Positions 34,685 through 44,323 of a stretch of DNA of 64,000 nucleotides are shown here, piece after piece. The notes beneath the pieces were generated by a model. That model did no database searches and was not told the DNA's origin. It saw only the letters and a list, made by a program, of their open reading frames with translations. The DNA is from Collimonas fungivorans Ter331 (GTDB taxonomy: Bacteria > Pseudomonadota > Gammaproteobacteria > Burkholderiales > Burkholderiaceae_D): contig NC_015856.1 in the NCBI RefSeq assembly GCF_000221045.1, positions 1,645,317-1,709,316 of the forward strand, written 5' to 3'. A program made the position numbers and the translations under genes. Position 1 is the first letter of the stretch, and each line of letters starts with the position of its first letter.

Positions 34685-37600
34685 ATGTCAGTATCAGAAT
34701 CCAACAAACCATCGCGGCCAGCAGACCGCCCAAGTTCCCAGCGCAGCGCTGGCCGTCCATCCCAGCCGCGTCCGGCATCGCCACGCCCCGAGCCTGTGCG
34801 GCCATTGCCTGAGCGCAATCCGTTGCCGCCGGTCGTGTTCCCCGAGGAACTGCCGGTTTCCGGCAAGCGCGGCGAAATTTCGGCGGCGATCGCAGCCAAC
34901 CAGGTGGTCATCGTCTGCGGCGAAACCGGTTCGGGTAAAACCACCCAGCTGCCGAAGATCTGCCTGGAGCTGGGGCGCGGCCAGACCGGCATGATCGGCC
35001 ATACCCAGCCGCGCCGGATCGCCGCATCCTCGACCGCCAAGCGCATCGCCCAGGAGCTCAACTCGCCGCTGGGCGAGCACGTCGGCTACAAGGTGCGTTT
35101 CAACGACACCCTGAGCAAGGGCGCCTGGATCAAGCTGATGACCGACGGCATCCTGCTGGCCGAGACCCAGACCGATCCCTTGCTGCGCCAGTACGACACC
35201 ATCATCATCGATGAAGCGCACGAGCGCAGCCTGAACATCGATTTCCTGCTGGGCTACCTGAAGCAGCTGCTGCCGAAGCGTCCGGACCTGAAAATCATCA
35301 TCACCTCGGCTACCATCGATGCCGACCGTTTCGCCCGCCATTTTGGTACGGCGGACAAGCCGGCGCCGGTAATCGAAGTGTCCGGCCGGCTGTACGCGGT
35401 CGAAGTGCGCTACCGGCCGGTCGACAATGCCGACCGCAGTGGCCTCAGTCCTGCCGCAGGTACGGCTGCAGCCAAGCCGAATGCGCCGCAAAATGCGGCT
35501 CAGCGCGACCGCGAGCAACGCGACCTGATGGATGCGGTGGTGGACGCGGTCGACGAGCTGGCGCGCATCGGCTCCGGCGATGTGCTGGTGTTCCTGCCGG
35601 GTGAGCGCGAAATCCGCGACGCCGCCGAAGCGCTGCGCAAGCACCATCCTGCCCACGTCGAAATCCTGCCTTTGTTCGCCCGTCTGTCGGCGCAGGAGCA
35701 GGAACGCGTATTCAAGCCGTCCAACGCGCGCCGCATCGTGCTGGCTACCAACGTGGCCGAAACTTCGCTGACCGTGCCGGGCATCCGCTATGTGGTGGAT
35801 GCCGGCCTGGCGCGGGTGAAACGCTACAGCTACCGCAACAAGGTCGAGCAGCTGCAGATCGAGCCGATCGCGCAGTCGGCGGCCAACCAGCGCGCCGGCC
35901 GTTGCGGCCGGGTCGCCGCCGGCGTCTGCATCCGCCTGTACGAAGAACAGGATTACCTGCAGCGGCCGAAATTCACCGAGCCGGAAATCATGCGTTCGTC
36001 GCTGGCTTCGGTCATCTTGCGCATGAAATCGCTGCATTTGACCGATGTCGAAACCTTCCCGTTCATCGAACCGCCGCCGGGCCGCGCGATTGCCGACGGC
36101 TACCAGCTGCTGCAGGAACTGGGCGCGGTCGACGACAACAACCAGCTGACCAAGACCGGCCGCCAGCTGGCCAAGTTGCCGCTCGATCCGCGCGTCGGCC
36201 GCATGATCCTGGCGGCGCTGGATAATGTCTGCCTGAGCGAAATGCTGGTCATTGCCGCCGCCTTGTCGGTGCAGGACCCGCGCGACCGGCCGCTGGAAGC
36301 GCAGGGCGCGGCCGACCAGGCGCACAAGAAATTCGCCGATGAAAAATCCGAATTCCTGAGCTACCTCAAGATCTGGAAATGGTTCGAAGACGCGATTGAG
36401 CATAAGAAAACCAACCGTCAGCTGATGGATAACTGCCGCGCCAATTTCCTGTCGCAACTGCGCTTGCGCGAGTGGCGCGATGTCCATTCGCAGCTGCTGA
36501 CGATCGTACGCGAGCAGGGCTGGCGATTGAACGAAGCGCCGGCTACCTACGAGCAGCTGCATTGCGCCTTGCTGACCGGTTTGCTCGGCAACGTCGGTTT
36601 CAAGGCCGACGAAGATTCGCACTACCTGGGCGCGCGCGCCATCAAGTTCTACCTGTGGCCGGGTTCGCATTTGTCGAAGAAGGCCGGCAAGTGGGTGATG
36701 GCGGCCGAACTGGTCGACACCAGTCGCCTGTATGCACGCTGCATCTCCCAGATCCAGCCGGAATGGCTGGAGAAGGTCGGCGCCCACCTGCTGAAGAAAT
36801 CGTACGGCGAGCCGCGCTGGGAAAAACGCACGGCGCAGGTCTCGGCCTCGGAGCGCGCGACTTTGTACGGGCTGGTGGTGTATAGCCAGCGCCGCATCAA
36901 TTTCGGCCTGATCAATCCGCAGGAAGCGCGCGAGATATTCATCCGCGATGCGCTGGTCGGCGGCGAGTTCGAAACCCGGGCGCCGTTCTTCGCCCACAAC
37001 CAGAAACTGATCCGCGAGATCGAGAACCTGGAGCACAAGTCGCGCCGGCTGGATGTGCTGGTGGATGACGAACTGATTGCGGCCTTCTACGACAAGCTGA
37101 TCCCGGCCGATATCTGCAACGGCATCGCGTTTGAAAAATGGCACAAGGACATGAGCGTGCAGACGCCCAAGCTGCTGTTCCTCAACCGTGACGACCTGAT
37201 GCGGCATGAAGCGGCCGGCATCACCACCGAGCTGTTTCCGAAAGTGATGCGGGTGGCCGGCATCGAAATGGCTTTGTCCTATCACTTCGAGCCAGGCACG
37301 CCGCGCGACGGCGTGACGCTGACGGTGCCGCTGTATGCGCTGAACCAGGTGTATGTCGACCGCTGCGAATGGCTGGTGGCCGGCATGCTGAAGGAGAAAG
37401 TCCATCTGCTGCTGAAATCCTTGCCGCAGAAGATACGCCGCAATTGCGTGCCGCTGCCCGACTATGCCGCCGGTTTCTGCGAGCGGATACAGGCGCGCCA
37501 TGTGTTCGGCCACGGCAACCTGCTGGATGCCTTGATGGCGGACATCCGCACCGAAACCACCGTTGCCGCGCGCAGCACCGATTTCAAGCTGGAGACCTTG

Positions 37601-38713
37601 CCGGCCCATCATTCGATGAACTTCAAGGTGGTCGACGAGCACGGCCGCCAGCTCGACATGGGGCGCAACCTGGCGGCGTTGCAGGCCGAATTCGGCGGGC
37701 AGGCGCGCGAGAGTTTCCAGCGGCTGGCGAGCGTGACGGTGGCCGACGAGGCGTCGGTCCCGGCGAACGATGTGGCGCAAGCAACGGGGAAAACCGCGGC
37801 GCCGGCGGCAACCCGCGTTACTGCTCAACCAGCGGCGAAGGCCGCCGATGGCGCCAACGCACAGTTCAGCAACCTGACCGCCTGGACCTTCGGCGAACTG
37901 CCCGAACTGCTGGAAATCCAGCAAGGCAAGCAGACCCTGATCGGCTTCCCGGCGCTGGTGGATCGGGGCACGCATTGCGACCTGGAAGTCTTCGACGATC
38001 CTAACGAGGCAGTGCGGATCCATCATCTTGGCCTGCGCCGGCTGTTCGCCTTGCAGCTCAAGGAACAATTGAAATTCCTCGAGAAAAACATCCCCGGCCT
38101 GCAGCAGATGGGCATGCAGTTCCTGGCGCTGGGATCGCAGGAAGAACTGCGCGACCAGATCATCCATGCCGGCCTGGAACGCGCCTGCCTGCAGCTGCCG
38201 TTGCCGCGGACCGCGGCTGAGTTCGCGCAGCGCAAGGAAGAGGGCAAGTCGCGCCTGGGTTTGCTGTGCAATGAAATTGCGCGCCTGGCGGCGCTGATCC
38301 TGGCCGAGTATCACGGCTTGCCGAAGCGTTTGCAGGGCGCCAAGGGCCATCCGCAGGCGGTGGCCGACATCCAGGCGCAGATGCAGTCGCTGGTCAGCAA
38401 GCGTTTCATTGCCGACAATGACTACGCCAACCTGACCCATTTCCCGCGCTACCTGAAGGCGGTCAACGTGCGGCTGGAGAAATTGCGCGCCGACCCGGCC
38501 CGCGATACACGGCTGATGACGGAGTGGGCGCAAGTGGCGACGCCGTGGCAGCGCGCGCAAAAGGACCGCAGCGGCAAAAGCGATCCGAAACAGGCTGAAT
38601 TCCGCTGGCTGCTGGAAGAGCTGCGGGTGTCGCTGTTTGCGCAGGAACTGCGGACTCCGATGCCGGTTTCGGTCAAGCGCTTGCAGAAAGTATGGGAAAC
38701 CATGCAGCGTTAG
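34685..38713 (+). CDS. hrpA: ATP-dependent RNA helicase HrpA
   Basis: The 1342-residue DEAH-box protein has Walker A GETGSGKTTQ near residue 78, DEAH in IIIDEAHERS, SAT, the QRAGRCGR motif VI, the HA2/OB-fold region, and the long C-terminal DUF3418 part (ending KRLQKVWETMQR) that sets HrpA apart from HrpB. It unwinds RNA and acts in collided-ribosome rescue in E. coli. An alanine-rich insertion around codons 1020-1060 (about 37740-37850) is a low-complexity linker. The start at ATG 34685 (MSVSESNKPS) is chosen; an in-frame ATG at 34616 would add 23 unlikely residues. Confidence 0.96.
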   Translation: MSVSESNKPSRPADRPSSQRSAGRPSQPRPASPRPEPVRPLPERNPLPPVVFPEELPVSGKRGEISAAIAANQVVIVCGETGSGKTTQLPKICLELGRGQTGMIGHTQPRRIAASSTAKRIAQELNSPLGEHVGYKVRFNDTLSKGAWIKLMTDGILLAETQTDPLLRQYDTIIIDEAHERSLNIDFLLGYLKQLLPKRPDLKIIITSATIDADRFARHFGTADKPAPVIEVSGRLYAVEVRYRPVDNADRSGLSPAAGTAAAKPNAPQNAAQRDREQRDLMDAVVDAVDELARIGSGDVLVFLPGEREIRDAAEALRKHHPAHVEILPLFARLSAQEQERVFKPSNARRIVLATNVAETSLTVPGIRYVVDAGLARVKRYSYRNKVEQLQIEPIAQSAANQRAGRCGRVAAGVCIRLYEEQDYLQRPKFTEPEIMRSSLASVILRMKSLHLTDVETFPFIEPPPGRAIADGYQLLQELGAVDDNNQLTKTGRQLAKLPLDPRVGRMILAALDNVCLSEMLVIAAALSVQDPRDRPLEAQGAADQAHKKFADEKSEFLSYLKIWKWFEDAIEHKKTNRQLMDNCRANFLSQLRLREWRDVHSQLLTIVREQGWRLNEAPATYEQLHCALLTGLLGNVGFKADEDSHYLGARAIKFYLWPGSHLSKKAGKWVMAAELVDTSRLYARCISQIQPEWLEKVGAHLLKKSYGEPRWEKRTAQVSASERATLYGLVVYSQRRINFGLINPQEAREIFIRDALVGGEFETRAPFFAHNQKLIREIENLEHKSRRLDVLVDDELIAAFYDKLIPADICNGIAFEKWHKDMSVQTPKLLFLNRDDLMRHEAAGITTELFPKVMRVAGIEMALSYHFEPGTPRDGVTLTVPLYALNQVYVDRCEWLVAGMLKEKVHLLLKSLPQKIRRNCVPLPDYAAGFCERIQARHVFGHGNLLDALMADIRTETTVAARSTDFKLETLPAHHSMNFKVVDEHGRQLDMGRNLAALQAEFGGQARESFQRLASVTVADEASVPANDVAQATGKTAAPAATRVTAQPAAKAADGANAQFSNLTAWTFGELPELLEIQQGKQTLIGFPALVDRGTHCDLEVFDDPNEAVRIHHLGLRRLFALQLKEQLKFLEKNIPGLQQMGMQFLALGSQEELRDQIIHAGLERACLQLPLPRTAAEFAQRKEEGKSRLGLLCNEIARLAALILAEYHGLPKRLQGAKGHPQAVADIQAQMQSLVSKRFIADNDYANLTHFPRYLKAVNVRLEKLRADPARDTRLMTEWAQVATPWQRAQKDRSGKSDPKQAEFRWLLEELRVSLFAQELRTPMPVSVKRLQKVWETMQR

Positions 38714-38823
38714 AAGCAATAGCCGGCCGGTAGCGCGCCAATTCCCTGTTTTAAAAGGGATTTCGCGTAAAATTGCGCCAAATACACACCATAAACCGTT
38801 GCAGTAGAAGAAGGAAATACGCG

Positions 38824-39390
38824 ATGAGCATCAAATCCGACAAATGGATACGCCGCATGGCGCAGGAAACCGGCATGATCGAGCCGTTCGAGCCGGGCCA
38901 GGTGCGCGAGGCCAACGGCCAGAAAATCGTGTCTTACGGCACCTCGTCGTACGGCTACGATATCCGCTGCGCCAACGAATTCAAGATTTTCACGAATATC
39001 AATTCGACCATCGTCGATCCCAAGAATTTCGACGAGAAATCGTTCGTCGATTTCAGCGGCGATGTCTGCATCATCCCGCCCAATTCGTTTGCTCTGGCGC
39101 GCACCATGGAGTACTTCCGCATCCCGCGCAGCGTGCTCACCATCTGCCTCGGCAAGTCGACCTACGCGCGTTGCGGCATCATCGTCAACGTCACCCCGTT
39201 CGAGCCTGAGTGGGAAGGTTACGTCACGCTGGAGTTTTCCAACACGACGCCGCTGCCAGCCAAGATCTACGCCGGCGAAGGCTGCGCCCAGGTGCTGTTC
39301 TTCGAAAGCGACGAAATCTGCGAGACGTCGTACAAGGACCGTGGCGGCAAGTACCAGGGCCAGCACGGCGTAACATTGCCGAAGGCCTGA
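38824..39390 (+). CDS. dcd: dCTP deaminase
   Basis: The 188-residue homotrimeric enzyme deaminates dCTP to dUTP, feeding thymidylate synthesis. Visible motifs include [17 protein letters not shown], the catalytic Arg-Ser region [23 protein letters not shown] with the essential Glu, and the C-terminal QHGVTLPKA. The start is ATG 38824 with AAGGAAATA upstream; the frame is open from 38773. It is followed after one base by the DUF2863 gene, so the two form an operon. The downstream thyA lies far away at 55 kb. Confidence 0.97.
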   Translation: MSIKSDKWIRRMAQETGMIEPFEPGQVREANGQKIVSYGTSSYGYDIRCANEFKIFTNINSTIVDPKNFDEKSFVDFSGDVCIIPPNSFALARTMEYFRIPRSVLTICLGKSTYARCGIIVNVTPFEPEWEGYVTLEFSNTTPLPAKIYAGEGCAQVLFFESDEICETSYKDRGGKYQGQHGVTLPKA

Positions 39391-39391
39391 G

Positions 39392-40612
39392 ATGCCCAAG
39401 AACAAGCGCCCCGTGCCAAGGAAATCCAGCGTTTCCCCCGAAGACAAGGATGAAGCCGTCACCCAGCAGCTGTGCGACCTGGCGATCGACCTGGCCGAGC
39501 AGGATGGGGACGAAGCCGAAGGCGTTGCCGCCGGCGCTGTCTTGCAGCAGGCCGGCATCGATTTTCACAAGATCATCAAGAAGAACCTGCAGCAAAAGAA
39601 GGATGACATCCTGTATGACGCGATCGAGCGCACCAAGTATGCCGATCTCGACGCCTGGCGCTTCCTGAAAGAGCAGGTTGAAGAAGCATCGGAGATCCTG
39701 CTGGTGCGCCGCGATGAAGGCAAGGTGCTGGAGCTGAATGCGTTCGTGGTGCCGTTCTTCGCGCACGCTCGCGGCGGCCTCAAGCGCGAGCAGTGCTTCC
39801 AGGACCAGGAAGCCTTCGATGCGCTGTCGGCCAGCTTCAAGCAGGCGCAGCTGGAGGGGCCGGACGCCACCGTCGTGCTGGTCAGCCACGCCTACCATTT
39901 GGATGAAATCGACAGTATCCGCTACAGCCATCTGTTTGAAATGAACCGCGATGCGTTCGGCGCCATGGCCGACAAGAAGCTGGCGGCGACCGCCGCCATC
40001 GAACGCAGCATCAGCGGCTGGCCGGAAAACCTGTTCGGGCCGGACGACGACGCGGTCGAACTGCGTTTCTTGCTGGGCTTTTCGCTCAAGGCGACCGACG
40101 ATGCGTTTTATGCGGTGCCGGAGGACGAAGCCGCCGCCGACGTTTACTTCGGCGCGCGGGAACAGCGTTTCCACGGCTGGACCGAACAGGTCGCGCCCTT
40201 GCTCAAGCGTTGCCTGGTGACCGACGGCAGCGAAATCGATCTGCATTTCCTGTACCAGGACCTGTTCCACGGCGGCAAGGAGCGCGGCATTGCCGAGTAC
40301 TTCACGCTGCAGATGATGTCCGAGCTGAACCATGGTCTCGACCAGCACGGCGTTGCGCCTTCCGACGCCAGCGCGGTGGTTGGTCCGGCCGATGTGCGCG
40401 GCGAGATGGTGTTGCGAGTGAATTTATATAGCAAGGACGGCGCTGCGCTGGCCTCTTCGGAGAAGCCGCTGGCAGCCGGCGCCGACCTGCAGATGGAAGT
40501 CGACGATACCTACGACGCGCTGCGCACCATCGGCGTCACGACGCTGGCGGTGGCAGTGCGGTTTGAAGCGGACGGACGGCCGTCCGAAGTGCAAGCTTAC
40601 GAAGTCGCCTAG
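39392..40612 (+). CDS. DUF2863 family protein
   Basis: The 406-residue cytoplasmic protein is of a family found mainly in Burkholderiales. It has no signal or membrane segment. An acidic N-terminal helix region (residues 18-75) is followed by a core with DEGKVLELNAFVVPFFAH, ATVVLVSHAYHLDEIDSI and DGSEIDLHFLYQDLFHGGKERGIAEYFTLQMMSELNHGL, and a beta-rich C-terminus. No known catalytic motif is visible. It starts one base after the dcd stop, so it is co-translated with dcd; a role near nucleotide metabolism is possible but unproven. It ends just before half of a REP-like repeat. Confidence 0.9.
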   Translation: MPKNKRPVPRKSSVSPEDKDEAVTQQLCDLAIDLAEQDGDEAEGVAAGAVLQQAGIDFHKIIKKNLQQKKDDILYDAIERTKYADLDAWRFLKEQVEEASEILLVRRDEGKVLELNAFVVPFFAHARGGLKREQCFQDQEAFDALSASFKQAQLEGPDATVVLVSHAYHLDEIDSIRYSHLFEMNRDAFGAMADKKLAATAAIERSISGWPENLFGPDDDAVELRFLLGFSLKATDDAFYAVPEDEAAADVYFGAREQRFHGWTEQVAPLLKRCLVTDGSEIDLHFLYQDLFHGGKERGIAEYFTLQMMSELNHGLDQHGVAPSDASAVVGPADVRGEMVLRVNLYSKDGAALASSEKPLAAGADLQMEVDDTYDALRTIGVTTLAVAVRFEADGRPSEVQAYEVA

Positions 40613-40629
40613 ACGAAGCGGCTTGACGG

Positions 40630-40657
40630 GCAGGGTGGGCACAGGTGCCCACCCTGC
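40630..40657. repeat. REP-like element, half copy (copy 5)
   Basis: GCAGGGTGGGCAC and its complement GTGCCCACCCTGC form a 28-base near-perfect palindrome matching the right hairpin of the other copies but lacking the left hairpin and middle. The outer TAG is changed to CAG. It lies 18 bases after the DUF2863 stop. Confidence 0.8.
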
Positions 40658-40672
40658 CAGAGTTGTTTAGAG

Positions 40673-40909
40673 ATGCATCACATGTTGGAGAATCAAGTGA
40701 CTGAAGACGACGCAAAGAAGATTGCCACCCATCGCCATTACAAAGGCGGCTTGTACCGCTACATCGGCCTGGCAAGACATTCTGAAACTGAAGAAGCCAT
40801 GGTGGTCTACGAGCACCTGTGGCCGCATGCGCCGGGCCTGTGGGTGCGGCCGGCGGAACTGTTCAACGGCTTGCTGGACAACGGCGCACGGCGATTCGCG
40901 CCGCTGTAA
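40673..40909 (+). CDS. DUF1653 domain-containing protein
   Basis: The protein has up to 78 residues. Most of it matches the DUF1653 family: HRHYKGGLYRYIGLARHSETEEAMVVYEHLWP and LWVRPAELFNGLL. The family is small, soluble and of unknown biochemical role, often beside nucleotide or repair genes. A GTG at 40697 preceded at six bases by GGAG would give a 70-residue product and is a likely real start; ATG at 40673 or 40682 is the alternative. It is convergent with the decarboxylase gene, with a bidirectional terminator between. Confidence 0.85.
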   Translation: MHHMLENQVTEDDAKKIATHRHYKGGLYRYIGLARHSETEEAMVVYEHLWPHAPGLWVRPAELFNGLLDNGARRFAPL

Positions 40910-40927
40910 AGCCAGAATCAGAGGTAT

Positions 40928-40968
40928 AAAAAAACCGGGAGGCTCAATCGAGCCTCCCGGTTTTTTAT
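40928..40968. terminator. Bidirectional intrinsic terminator
   Basis: CCGGGAGGCTC pairs perfectly with GAGCCTCCCGG around AATC, with an A run on the left and T6 on the right. It separates the DUF1653 gene from the convergent decarboxylase gene. Confidence 0.9.
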
Positions 40969-40988
40969 TAGCTGTGCTTGCTGCAGCG

Positions 40989-43253
40989 TTACTGCCGCAC
41001 GCAATCCACGAAGTAATCGCGTTTGCCATTCACTTCGCGCTTCACCAGGCCGTGCACGTCGGTTTCGAAGCCCGGGAATTTCTCGTTGAAATCGCGGGCA
41101 AACTTCAGGTAGTCGACGATGGTCTTGTTGAAGCGTTCACCCGGGATCAGCAGCGGGATGCCCGGCGGGTACGGCGTCAGCAGGATCGAGGTGACGCGGC
41201 CTTCGAGCTGGTCGATAGGGACGCGGTCGATTTCGCGGTGCGCCATCTTGGCGAAGGCATCGGACGGTTTCATGGCCGGCTGCATGTCGGACAAATACAT
41301 TTCAGTGGTCAGGCGCGCCACGTCGTATGATTTGTAGGTTTCATGGATCTGCTGGCACAGGTCGCGCAAGCCGAGCCGCTCGTAGCGCACGTTCTTGCCG
41401 TGGTTGGCGGCGGCGAACTCAGGCAGGATACGCCAGATCGGCTGGTTCTTGTCGTAATCGTCCTTGAACTGCTGCAAGGCGGTCAGCAACGTGTTCCAGC
41501 GGCCCTTGGTGATGCCGATGGTGAACATGATGAAGAACGAATACAGGCCGCATTTCTCGACAATAACGCCGTGCTCGGCCAGGTACTTGGTGACGATCGA
41601 GGCCGGGATTCCGCTCTCGCCGAACTTGCCTTCCAGCGACAAGCCAGGCGTGACGATGGTGGCCTTGATCGGGTCGAGCATGTTGAAGTTCGGCGCCAGG
41701 TTGCCGAAACCGTGCCAGTCGTCTTCGGCACGGATGACCCAGTCTTCGCGGCTGCCGATGCCGTCTTCCGAAAAGCTGTTCGGTCCCCACACCTGGAACC
41801 ACCAGTCCTTGCCCCATTCTTCGTCGATCTTCTTCATGGCGCGGCGGAAATCGAGCGCTTCCAGGATGCTCTCTTCCACCAGCGCAGTGCCGCCCGGCGC
41901 TTCCATCATGGCCGCGGCGACGTCGCAGGAAGCGATGATCGAGTATTGCGGCGAAGTCGAGGTATGCATCAGGTAGGCTTCGTTGAAAGCGTCCTGGTCC
42001 AGCTGCACGCTCTCCGATTCGCGCACCAGGATCTGCGAGGCTTGCGACAGGCCGGCCAGCAGCTTGTGGGTCGACTGGGTCGAGAAGATCATCGATTTCT
42101 TGGCGCGCGGACGGTCCTTGCCGATCGCATGCATGTCTTTGTAGAAGTCGTGGAAAGTCGCATGCGGCAGCCAGGCTTCATCGAAGTGCAGGGTATCGAT
42201 CTCGCCGTCCAGCATGTTTTTCAGCGTCTCGACGTTATAGATCACGCCGTCGTAGGTCGACTGCGTGATGGTCAGGATGCGTGGCTTCTTGTTGACCGCT
42301 TCGCGCGCAAACGGATTGGCTTCGATTTTCTTGCGGATGCTTTCCAGCGTGAATTCTTCCAGCGGGATCGGGCCGATGATGCCGAGGTGGTTGCGGGTCG
42401 GCATCAGGAACACCGGAATCGCGCCGGTCATGATGATCGAGTGCAGGATCGATTTGTGGCAGTTGCGGTCGACCACCACGATATCGCCGGGGGCGACGGT
42501 GGAGTGCCACACCATCTTGTTGCTGGTGCTGGTGCCGTTGGTGACGAAGTAGCAGTGGTCGGCATTGAAGATGCGCGCCGCATTGCGTTCCGAATCGGCG
42601 ACCGGGCCGGTATGGTCGAGCAGCTGGCCGAGTTCTTCCACCGCGTTGCAGACGTCGGCGCGCAGCATGTTTTCACCGAAGAACTGGTGGAACATCTGGC
42701 CGATAGGCGATTTCAGGAAGGCGACGCCGCCCGAGTGCCCCGGGCAGTGCCAGGAATAGGAACCGTCTTGCGCATAATGCACCAGCGCGCGGAAGAAGGG
42801 CGGCGACAGACCGTCCAGGTACGATTTGGCTTCGCGGATGATATGGCGCGCGACGAATTCCGGCGTGTCTTCGAACATGTGGATGAAGCCGTGCAGCTCG
42901 CGCAGGATATCGTTGGGGATATGGCGCGAGGTGCGGGTTTCGCCGTACAGGTAGATCGGGATGTCGGCGTTCTTGTGGCGGATTTCCTCGACAAAGGCGC
43001 GCAACGATTTCAGCGCGTGGTCGGTTTCCTCGAACGAACCGGCGCCGAACTCTTCGTCGTCGATCGACAGGATGAAGGCCGATGCCCGCGATTGCTGCTG
43101 GGCGAACTGCGACAGGTCGCCGTAACTGGTGACGCCCAGCACCTCCATGCCTTCTGCCTCCATGGCGTCGGCGAGTGCGCGGATGCCCAGGCCGGAAGTA
43201 TTTTCGGAACGGAAGTCTTCGTCAATGATGACGATGGGGAAGCGGAATTTCAT
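40989..43253 (-). CDS. PLP-dependent lysine/arginine/ornithine decarboxylase
   Basis: The 754-residue protein has an N-terminal receiver-like wing domain (1-130), the aspartate-aminotransferase-fold PLP domain with GTSTSNKMV, DRNCHKSIL, LHFDEAW (Asp358) and STQSTHKLLAGLSQ, where Lys397 binds PLP, and the C-terminal domain with PYPPGIPLLIPGE. That is the AdiA/CadA/SpeC fold III group. Whether arginine, lysine or ornithine is preferred cannot be decided by eye; close relatives in Burkholderiales are usually called arginine or lysine decarboxylase. The ATG at 43253 has GGAGA seven bases before; an earlier ATG (43319) is not used. It makes a polyamine precursor and consumes protons. Confidence 0.93.
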   Translation of the reverse strand: MKFRFPIVIIDEDFRSENTSGLGIRALADAMEAEGMEVLGVTSYGDLSQFAQQQSRASAFILSIDDEEFGAGSFEETDHALKSLRAFVEEIRHKNADIPIYLYGETRTSRHIPNDILRELHGFIHMFEDTPEFVARHIIREAKSYLDGLSPPFFRALVHYAQDGSYSWHCPGHSGGVAFLKSPIGQMFHQFFGENMLRADVCNAVEELGQLLDHTGPVADSERNAARIFNADHCYFVTNGTSTSNKMVWHSTVAPGDIVVVDRNCHKSILHSIIMTGAIPVFLMPTRNHLGIIGPIPLEEFTLESIRKKIEANPFAREAVNKKPRILTITQSTYDGVIYNVETLKNMLDGEIDTLHFDEAWLPHATFHDFYKDMHAIGKDRPRAKKSMIFSTQSTHKLLAGLSQASQILVRESESVQLDQDAFNEAYLMHTSTSPQYSIIASCDVAAAMMEAPGGTALVEESILEALDFRRAMKKIDEEWGKDWWFQVWGPNSFSEDGIGSREDWVIRAEDDWHGFGNLAPNFNMLDPIKATIVTPGLSLEGKFGESGIPASIVTKYLAEHGVIVEKCGLYSFFIMFTIGITKGRWNTLLTALQQFKDDYDKNQPIWRILPEFAAANHGKNVRYERLGLRDLCQQIHETYKSYDVARLTTEMYLSDMQPAMKPSDAFAKMAHREIDRVPIDQLEGRVTSILLTPYPPGIPLLIPGERFNKTIVDYLKFARDFNEKFPGFETDVHGLVKREVNGKRDYFVDCVRQ

Positions 43254-43293
43254 CAAGGTCTCCAGGAGACGGTGGTTGATAACAAGGCTGCTG

Positions 43294-43414
43294 CGTAGGG
43301 TGGGCACATCGCTGCCCACGCGTGACCGTCATAACCGGAGTGCGGGCCCGTGGCACCGAAACAGCTATGTACATGCAGTGAATTCACGCGTGGGCACGAT
43401 GTGCCCACCCTACG
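43294..43414. repeat. REP-like element, copy 4
   Basis: CGTAGGGTGGGCA at 43294 and TGCCCACCCTACG ending at 43414 are the outer arms. The two hairpins (GTGGGCACATCGCTGCCCAC and GTGGGCACGATGTGCCCAC) match the family with changed loops. Unlike the other full copies it is between two same-strand genes, downstream of folA and upstream of the decarboxylase gene. Confidence 0.85.
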
Positions 43415-43510
43415 AGAAAGCCGAATTTTCGCAGATATGCACGGATTAGGGGATAAAGATGAGGGAAATCCTGCAGAAAACAACAGATGTCATTCCATCA
43501 TCGGCACGGG

Positions 43511-44023
43511 TCAGCTGCTGGCCACGCTAAGCTCGGGCGAAAGCCGCTGGTACACCACAAAAGCGTAGTCGAAACCGTTGGCCTCGGAGTGATGGGTTTC
43601 GCGGGAGATTTCCTGCCATTGCGACGGATCGCGCGCCGGGAAAAAGGCGTCGCAGTCGAAGCTGTGCTGGATTTCGGTGACGATCAGGCGCTGCGTCAGG
43701 TCCTGCGCCGCGGCATAGATCTCGGCGCCGCCGATGATGAACGCCTCGGCGTCGCCGACCATGACGGCTGCAGCGGCCAGCGAAGGCGCGCTTTCGACGC
43801 CGTCGTGGCGCCAGCCGGGATTGCGGGTGATGACGATATTGCGCCGCTGCGGCAGCGGCCGGCCTATCGATTCAAAAGTCTTGCGGCCCATGATGATGGG
43901 ATGGCCCGAAGTAGTGCGTTTGAAATGCGCCAGGTCCTCCGGCAGATGCCAGGGCAGGGTGTTGCGGATGCCGATGCCGTTGCGGGCGTCGGTCGCGACA
44001 ATAATGGTGAGGCGAGGAGTCAT
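43511..44023 (-). CDS. folA: Dihydrofolate reductase
   Basis: The 170-residue enzyme reduces dihydrofolate with NADPH. It has the family fold signatures [28 protein letters not shown], with Asp catalytic residue in PEDL, the [14 protein letters not shown] motif and [12 protein letters not shown]. The start at ATG 44023 is clear of any alternative. It provides tetrahydrofolate for thymidylate synthase (thyA at 55 kb, not in the same operon here). The gene is single, with a 345-base gap on its upstream side shared with opgG. Confidence 0.95.
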   Translation of the reverse strand: MTPRLTIIVATDARNGIGIRNTLPWHLPEDLAHFKRTTSGHPIIMGRKTFESIGRPLPQRRNIVITRNPGWRHDGVESAPSLAAAAVMVGDAEAFIIGGAEIYAAAQDLTQRLIVTEIQHSFDCDAFFPARDPSQWQEISRETHHSEANGFDYAFVVYQRLSPELSVASS

Positions 44024-44261
44024 GGGCGCTGGTGCATGGGCCTGTTGATTTACAGGCTGGGTAAAAAAGGGTGATATTACTATAAAGTCCTAGAAGGAAC
44101 TTTGTCGGCTTGGTATTGCTCTTAAATGCCAGGGCCTGTTAACCTAGGGGCAGGGATTTTCTTCATTTTCGCTCGTATTGTGTTATTTTGCTGCCGATTT
44201 GGCAATATTCGCCATGGCGCAGTCCTTGCATGGCAGGTGATGCAGGCGTCAATACAAAGCG

Positions 44262-44290
44262 TTGCCAACTAGTTTCTTGATGGATATAAA
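44262..44290 (+). promoter_or_regulatory. Predicted sigma70 promoter of the opg operon
   Basis: TTGCCA (44262-44267), a 17-base spacer and TATAAA (44285-44290) give a near-consensus promoter. A start near 44297 leaves a leader of about 90 bases before opgG. The rest of the 44024-44386 gap holds no gene. Confidence 0.55.
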
Positions 44291-44323
44291 AAATTATAGA
44301 ACACTGATAAACTACCGCCTACT

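Noticed and set aside
34694-38719. A 1341-codon open frame on the strand opposite hrpA.
   Set aside because: GC-rich codon bias leaves the antisense frame open. Its residues are biased to Arg, Gln, His and Ala and show no domain, while hrpA on the other strand has all helicase motifs.
41343-43298. A 651-codon frame opposite the basic amino acid decarboxylase.
   Set aside because: Shadow frame of a gene with intact PLP motifs; no ribosome site or recognisable domain.
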